Of a stretch of DNA of 64,000 nucleotides, positions 60,178-64,000 are shown piece after piece. The stretch spans positions 1 through 64,000 of the forward strand of contig CAVSPC010000016.1 in the NCBI GenBank assembly GCA_963729795.1, given 5' to 3'. Under the pieces are notes generated by a model. That model did not search any database, was not told the origin of the DNA, and was given only the letters and a program-made list of their open reading frames with translations. The DNA is from CAWBBA01 sp963729795 (GTDB lineage Bacteria > Desulfobacterota > Desulfomonilia > Desulfomonilales > Desulfomonilaceae). Positions within the stretch are counted from its first letter, which is position 1, and every line of letters starts with the position of its first letter. The position numbers and the translations under genes were made by a program.

Positions 60178-61302
60178 ATGATACGAGTGAAAGTAACGAC
60201 GACTTTTCCCGAGTGGCCGTTTATTCGGCAAACTCCTGGATCTCTCGGCACATGGCAGGACTGCGACTTCATCATAAATCGGCACGTCGACGAGTGCGAT
60301 TTCTGGGTGGTCTATGATGGGCTCCTTGCCCCTGAGACGTCACGCTGTGCCGGAGAACGTATTATTTTCATGGCTGGTGAACCGCCGGACGTAAAGCGTT
60401 ACCGGAACGAATTCCTTCAACAGTTCGGTATTATAATAACGAGCGATCAAGATGTGGACCATCACTGTGTCCTCCACCATCAACAGGCGCAACCGTGGCA
60501 TCTCGGCATCAACCGAGAAACCGGATTGATATCCAAGACCTACGATGAGCTTCGCAACATAACAGAGTTTCCAAAGACCAAGCTGCTTTCCGTCGTATGC
60601 TCCTCAAAAGCCATCAGCGAGGGGCATCGCCGGAGACTTGGTTTCTTGGAGGCCCTAAAAGTCCATTTCGGATCTGAAATGGATATGTACGGAAGAGGCT
60701 TCGACGAAATTGCGGACAAATGGGATGCGATCTTTCCTTACAAGTATCACATAGCCATAGAGAACAGCCGCGTCCCTGACTACTTTACCGAGAAACTAAC
60801 CGATACCTATCTGGGCGGAGCCTATCCATTGTACTGTGGTTGCCCGAATCTCCAAAACTACTTCCCGCCGGATTCTTTCACCGAATTCGATGTCAGCACT
60901 CCCAAAAAAGCGCTGAAGATAATTGGTGAGGCTGTGTCCGGCAATACGTACGAACGTGCGCAGGATCAAATCCGTGTCGCTCGGGAGCTGGTTTTAGACA
61001 CGCACAACTTCTTTGCGATGATCGCAAGGTTGGTGCGGGAGTATAACCCTGTTTCAGAGCAACCGTTCAGGAAGACAGCCTCAACTGCCAGGAACCGCCT
61101 TGCTGGAGGCTTAGAGGGGAAGATGGTCTCTCCTTCCATCCTCACGGGTTGCAGAGCCGCCTCAAGCCCGGTGAGCCATGTCGTTTCGGACACCCGGGAG
61201 ATTGAACTTCTCCCAGAGATTGCCTTCGTTCCCCCTGCATCCTTTCTCGATCGTGCCTTGAGCCGTCTTAAGGCATGGCGCGCGCGATTTGTCGCGAGCT
61301 AG
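60178..61302 (+). CDS. GT10 family glycosyltransferase (alpha-1,3/4-fucosyltransferase-like)
   Basis: This 374-residue protein has the GT10 donor-site signature YKYHIAIENSRVPDYFTEKLTDTYLGGAYPLYCGCPNLQNYFPPDSF (about residues 196-241). This is the most conserved part of fucosyltransferases that use GDP-fucose. The N-terminal half is variable, with IIFMAGEPPDVKRYR and SVVCSSKAISEGHRRRLGFLEAL. The last 90 residues are basic and may bind the membrane. It is probably cytoplasmic, adding fucose (or a related deoxysugar) to an O-antigen or capsule. The GT11 gene downstream has the same donor. GDP-fucose synthesis genes (gmd, fcl) are not in the window. Confidence 0.92.
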   Translation: MIRVKVTTTFPEWPFIRQTPGSLGTWQDCDFIINRHVDECDFWVVYDGLLAPETSRCAGERIIFMAGEPPDVKRYRNEFLQQFGIIITSDQDVDHHCVLHHQQAQPWHLGINRETGLISKTYDELRNITEFPKTKLLSVVCSSKAISEGHRRRLGFLEALKVHFGSEMDMYGRGFDEIADKWDAIFPYKYHIAIENSRVPDYFTEKLTDTYLGGAYPLYCGCPNLQNYFPPDSFTEFDVSTPKKALKIIGEAVSGNTYERAQDQIRVARELVLDTHNFFAMIARLVREYNPVSEQPFRKTASTARNRLAGGLEGKMVSPSILTGCRAASSPVSHVVSDTREIELLPEIAFVPPASFLDRALSRLKAWRARFVAS

Positions 61303-61941
61303 AGCGGGTGCTAACGACTTCGATGGGAAGCTCAGAAGTGCGCGCAAGAGTTCTGGATCGAATCCTCTCAAATTGCGCAGACTGCGGGATCTTCTGAAAG
61401 CTGTTCCACGCATGTTAAAAAGATTACTAAACTCTTGCACAATAGGATTGTGCACTCCTGGAGGGTGTCGCTGATGCATGCGCGAGATAGTCGAGGGTGA
61501 ATGAAAGAAGGAGATTGGGGGGTGTGAAATGGTGCCGCCGTAGAATGCTGTCTTAGTGGGGCAGAGCTGGGGCTGCTTTGGCTCGACGGGCACTATCCCG
61601 AAGATGAAACAAGTAACGGAGAGAGAGGGATTGTTTCTGTGTACCCTGAATTGCACCATACTCTGGACTCACGAACGAGGGGTCATGTGAGGGTTATTGA
61701 GGACGCGCGTTACTTCGGAACCTATTCTGCCTATCCGACCATCGAAGAAGTGGAAGAATTCAATCGGTCGAAAGGCTACAATGCTCAAATCACTGTTGAG
61801 GACGACAGCATAGGAGTCGTGCTGCCGGAGCACGTGTAGCTTTACGGGGCTTGAGACGGATAGGCGCCAGGAGAAGCTATACATCATTGGGGAAAGTGCT
61901 GTGGTAGAGCGTGAAAATCCCTGCACCAGGCCGGGGTATGC
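61303..61941. other. scrambled spacer with a short ORF
   Basis: About 640 bp between GT10 and GT11. A GTG-started frame at 61639-61839 (66 residues) ends in RYFGTYSAYPTIEEVEEFNRSKG and then EDDSIGVVLPEHV. This has the look of the C terminus of an enzyme but has no upstream body and no ribosome site; I cannot name it. The remainder shows no gene or repeat. It is probably debris of a lost gene. Confidence 0.4.
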
Positions 61942-62823
61942 GTGGTGGTAATCGTTGCACTGAACGGCGGACTTGGGAATCAAATGTTCCAGTACGCGGC
62001 GGCCCGCACTGTTTCCAGCAGGCTCAACGTTCCTTTGAAGCTTGACGTGAGCGGCTTCATTCACGAACCTTTGCGGACATATCGCCTGAAGCATTTCAAC
62101 ATCGTCGAGAATTTTGCGTCCGCCGGGGAACTGGCAAGTTTCGGCAGATCAAAGGGGAAAGGGCTGTACCCGCGACTGCTCCGATTGACACGATTCATGG
62201 GTCTTCTTGAGACAAAGGCCGTCATCAGGGAACGGCATTTCCAAGTCTGTCCGGAGATCTGGAACGCTCCTCCTGAAGTGTATTTAGAGGGTTACTGGCA
62301 GAGCGAACGGTACTTCAGGGAGATTGCGTGCACGATCCGGGACGAGTTTCAAGTGAAACACCCTCTGGCCGGACGAAACGCGGTCATGGCCGAGTGCATC
62401 CGCAACACCGGCTCGGTAAGCGTCCACATTCGTCGAGGCGACTACGCCACTGATCCTCACATCAATTGCATCCACGGGGTCTGTGCACCGGATTACTATC
62501 AACGGGCCATCGCATTCATGGCCCAACGCGTCGGTCGGCTCCACAGCTTTGTCTTTTCGGATGACCCTGTTTGGGTTAAGGGAAACTTGGCTCTGGATTA
62601 TCCCACGACCGTTGTGGATCACAATGGAGTGGACGGAGATTACGAAGACCTCCGCCTCATGACCATGTGCAAACACCACATTATAGCGAACAGCTCGTTT
62701 AGCTGGTGGGGAGCATGGTTGGCTCAGAATCCAGACAAAGTGATTATTGCCCCGACGAAGTGGTTCAACACGTCGGAGTTTGATTCTTCGGATCTTGTCC
62801 CGAGGGGATGGATCAGGATGTGA
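61942..62823 (+). CDS. GT11 family alpha-1,2-fucosyltransferase
   Basis: A 293-residue cytoplasmic enzyme transferring fucose from GDP-fucose to galactose or a similar acceptor. All GT11 motifs are seen: the N-terminal GGLGNQMFQYAAARTVSSRLNVPLKLD, EGYWQSERYF, the donor-binding HIRRGDY (near residue 162), CAPDYYQRAIAFM, FSDDPVWVKGNL, and ANSSFSWWGAWLAQNPDKVIIAPTKWF near the end. The start is a GTG at 61942; the first strand VIVALNGG follows immediately. It is 12 bp upstream of the GT2 gene, clearly one operon. Confidence 0.94.
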   Translation: MVVIVALNGGLGNQMFQYAAARTVSSRLNVPLKLDVSGFIHEPLRTYRLKHFNIVENFASAGELASFGRSKGKGLYPRLLRLTRFMGLLETKAVIRERHFQVCPEIWNAPPEVYLEGYWQSERYFREIACTIRDEFQVKHPLAGRNAVMAECIRNTGSVSVHIRRGDYATDPHINCIHGVCAPDYYQRAIAFMAQRVGRLHSFVFSDDPVWVKGNLALDYPTTVVDHNGVDGDYEDLRLMTMCKHHIIANSSFSWWGAWLAQNPDKVIIAPTKWFNTSEFDSSDLVPRGWIRM

Positions 62824-62835
62824 GATATTGACCTC

Positions 62836-63885
62836 ATGGTGTATCAACCGTTAGTCAGCGTTCTCTTGCCCATCTATAACGGAGAACGGTATGCAAGTTG
62901 CTCCATAGAAAGCATGCTCAGGCAGACGTTCAGTAATTTTGAACTGCTGATAATAAATGATGGATCCTCCGACGGCACTGCTGACATTTTGGAGGCATAC
63001 GCGAAGCAAGACAGAAGAATACAAGTGTATCATCAAGAAAATCAAGGGCTAATAAGAACTCTCAATCGAGGTTTATCGCTCAGTTCAGGTATTTACGTGG
63101 CGCGAATGGATGCGGATGACGTGAGCCACCCTGACCGATTGAAATGTCAAGTGGGTGCCATGCAAGCAACCAAAGGGCTCATTCTTGTGGGAACTTTTTA
63201 CGAGACGATAGATTCAAACGGAGAAATTATAGATGGAATAGAATTGCAAACTGAGCCGGTATATAGGCTATGGAGGCTCATGTTTCATTGCAACTACGCG
63301 CACGGCAGCGTCATGTTTGTCAGGGAGGCAATTGTTGATGCCGGTGGGTATAGTGAAAAGTTTGCCCACGCGGAAGATTACGATCTCTGGTTGCGAATAT
63401 GCAATCCTTACAACAATATTATAATTCCACGCTTCCTTTTTCAGTACAGAGTTTCCGACGACAATGCGCAGGTCTCTCAGAAGTATCGCAGTAGCCAGAT
63501 CCGGAGAGCCGTTGCCTTAAGTAACGCGCAGTTACGCAAGTGTAATCCTGCTATCACCGACATTCAGTGCGCGGAGTTGCGATCCATTTACTGGGACGGA
63601 AACGTTGGCTATCTCTCTGCAAGTGGTGCAGAGGCGCTTGGTACTACGTTTAGTGGTTTTTCGCGGCGGTTTGAGCTGAGTGGTCATCAACGCAGTCGCT
63701 TGCTGAGCGCTGTAGTACGCGATGCCTTTCGAGCCTCGTTCAAGCATGGGAGACCCTCAGATCGGTCTAGCGCTAGAACTGCACTGAAGGTTTTTTCACT
63801 GTTCCCTTACGAAGCAGTTCTAGCAGCGGTCGGCCTTATCCCCGGCCTGTTCCGAAGAACTCTTCGCAAAATGACGGGGAATTAG
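62836..63885 (+). CDS. GT2 family glycosyltransferase
   Basis: A 349-residue GT-A glycosyltransferase: VSVLLPIYNGERYASCSIESMLRQTFSNFELLIINDGSSDGT, the nucleotide-binding DxD in YVARMDADDVSHPDRL, the acceptor loop HCNYAHGSVMFVREAIVDAGGYSEKFAHAEDYDLWLRI, and a C-terminal helical tail that ends with a hydrophobic stretch (FSLFPYEAVLAAVGLIPGLFRRTLRK) which may sit on the membrane. It adds a sugar to a surface oligosaccharide together with the GT11 and GT10 enzymes. The last 115 bp of the window after it contain nothing recognised. Confidence 0.93.
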   Translation: MVYQPLVSVLLPIYNGERYASCSIESMLRQTFSNFELLIINDGSSDGTADILEAYAKQDRRIQVYHQENQGLIRTLNRGLSLSSGIYVARMDADDVSHPDRLKCQVGAMQATKGLILVGTFYETIDSNGEIIDGIELQTEPVYRLWRLMFHCNYAHGSVMFVREAIVDAGGYSEKFAHAEDYDLWLRICNPYNNIIIPRFLFQYRVSDDNAQVSQKYRSSQIRRAVALSNAQLRKCNPAITDIQCAELRSIYWDGNVGYLSASGAEALGTTFSGFSRRFELSGHQRSRLLSAVVRDAFRASFKHGRPSDRSSARTALKVFSLFPYEAVLAAVGLIPGLFRRTLRKMTGN

Positions 63886-64000
63886 ACATAACGAAATGCA
63901 ACTACTTTTCGGCATTTCCTAGTGATCTAAGCCCGCGTCGCGATTGACTTTTTGAAAAGCGCTTCCACTGCTGGTGAGACTAACCAATTTGAATGATGAT

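Overview
The window looks like about 64 kb of chromosome from an anaerobic, sulfur-metabolising member of the Desulfobacterota (a Desulfomonile/Syntrophobacter-like deltaproteobacterium). This placement is an inference. It rests on a DsrC with the two-cysteine C-terminal arm, orphan LivK- and TAXI-type solute-binding proteins, DUF5320-like small proteins, and the style of the intergenic palindromic repeats. No rRNA, CRISPR array, prophage or complete insertion sequence was seen.

Layout. Positions 1-8438 hold a cut tRNA-Val, plsB, a small TPR protein, dsrC, a transposase scar, an exported coiled-coil protein, a TolC-type outer-membrane protein and an M20 hydrolase. Positions 8948-15087 are a minus-strand housekeeping and envelope block: a NamZ-like DUF1343 protein, a holin-like membrane protein, slipin, NfeD protease, type-4 uracil-DNA glycosylase and CoaBC. 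Positions 15123-18211 carry tRNA-Arg(UCU), an orphan LivK-like protein and three 212-bp MITE-like elements (family A).

Positions 18241-25390 form a plus-strand carbohydrate operon: GT4 fused to an alpha/alpha-toroid domain, GT4, GH130 phosphorylase, GT4 fused to a phosphomannose-isomerase-type cupin, and a second GH130 broken by a single-base frameshift. I read it as an undescribed route for making and phosphorolytically recycling a mannose-rich oligosaccharide. Positions 25425-35050 carry a radical SAM protein, ybaB-recR, an ArsR regulator with two very small Cys-rich proteins, an ABC permease, lipB, a thiolase, a TAXI protein and a CAP protein. Positions 35756-41584 carry an M23-like protein that lacks a zinc ligand, a zinc-uptake operon (ribbon-helix-helix regulator, znuA, fused znuC-znuB) and a metallo-beta-lactamase-fold hydrolase.

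Positions 41669-47741 are a second surface-polysaccharide block (membrane protein, two GT4, a polysaccharide deacetylase). It is interrupted by a MITE of family B nested inside a related repeat. Positions 48029-57197 hold a TrmJ-like methyltransferase, lgt, a 1705-residue exported TPR-CHAT protease, a small exported protein, a sirtuin and rplM-rpsI. From about 57.3 kb to the end is a rearranged accessory region: a substrate-binding protein without a signal peptide coupled to a cupin, remnants of an alginate lyase and a methyltransferase, then GT10, GT11 (fucosyltransferase families) and a GT2.

The themes of the window are cell-surface glycans (nine glycosyltransferases, two GH130, one deacetylase), metal and redox-linked small regulators, and two families of short mobile repeats that tend to lie just upstream of start codons. 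All functions are read from motifs by eye; no database search was possible.
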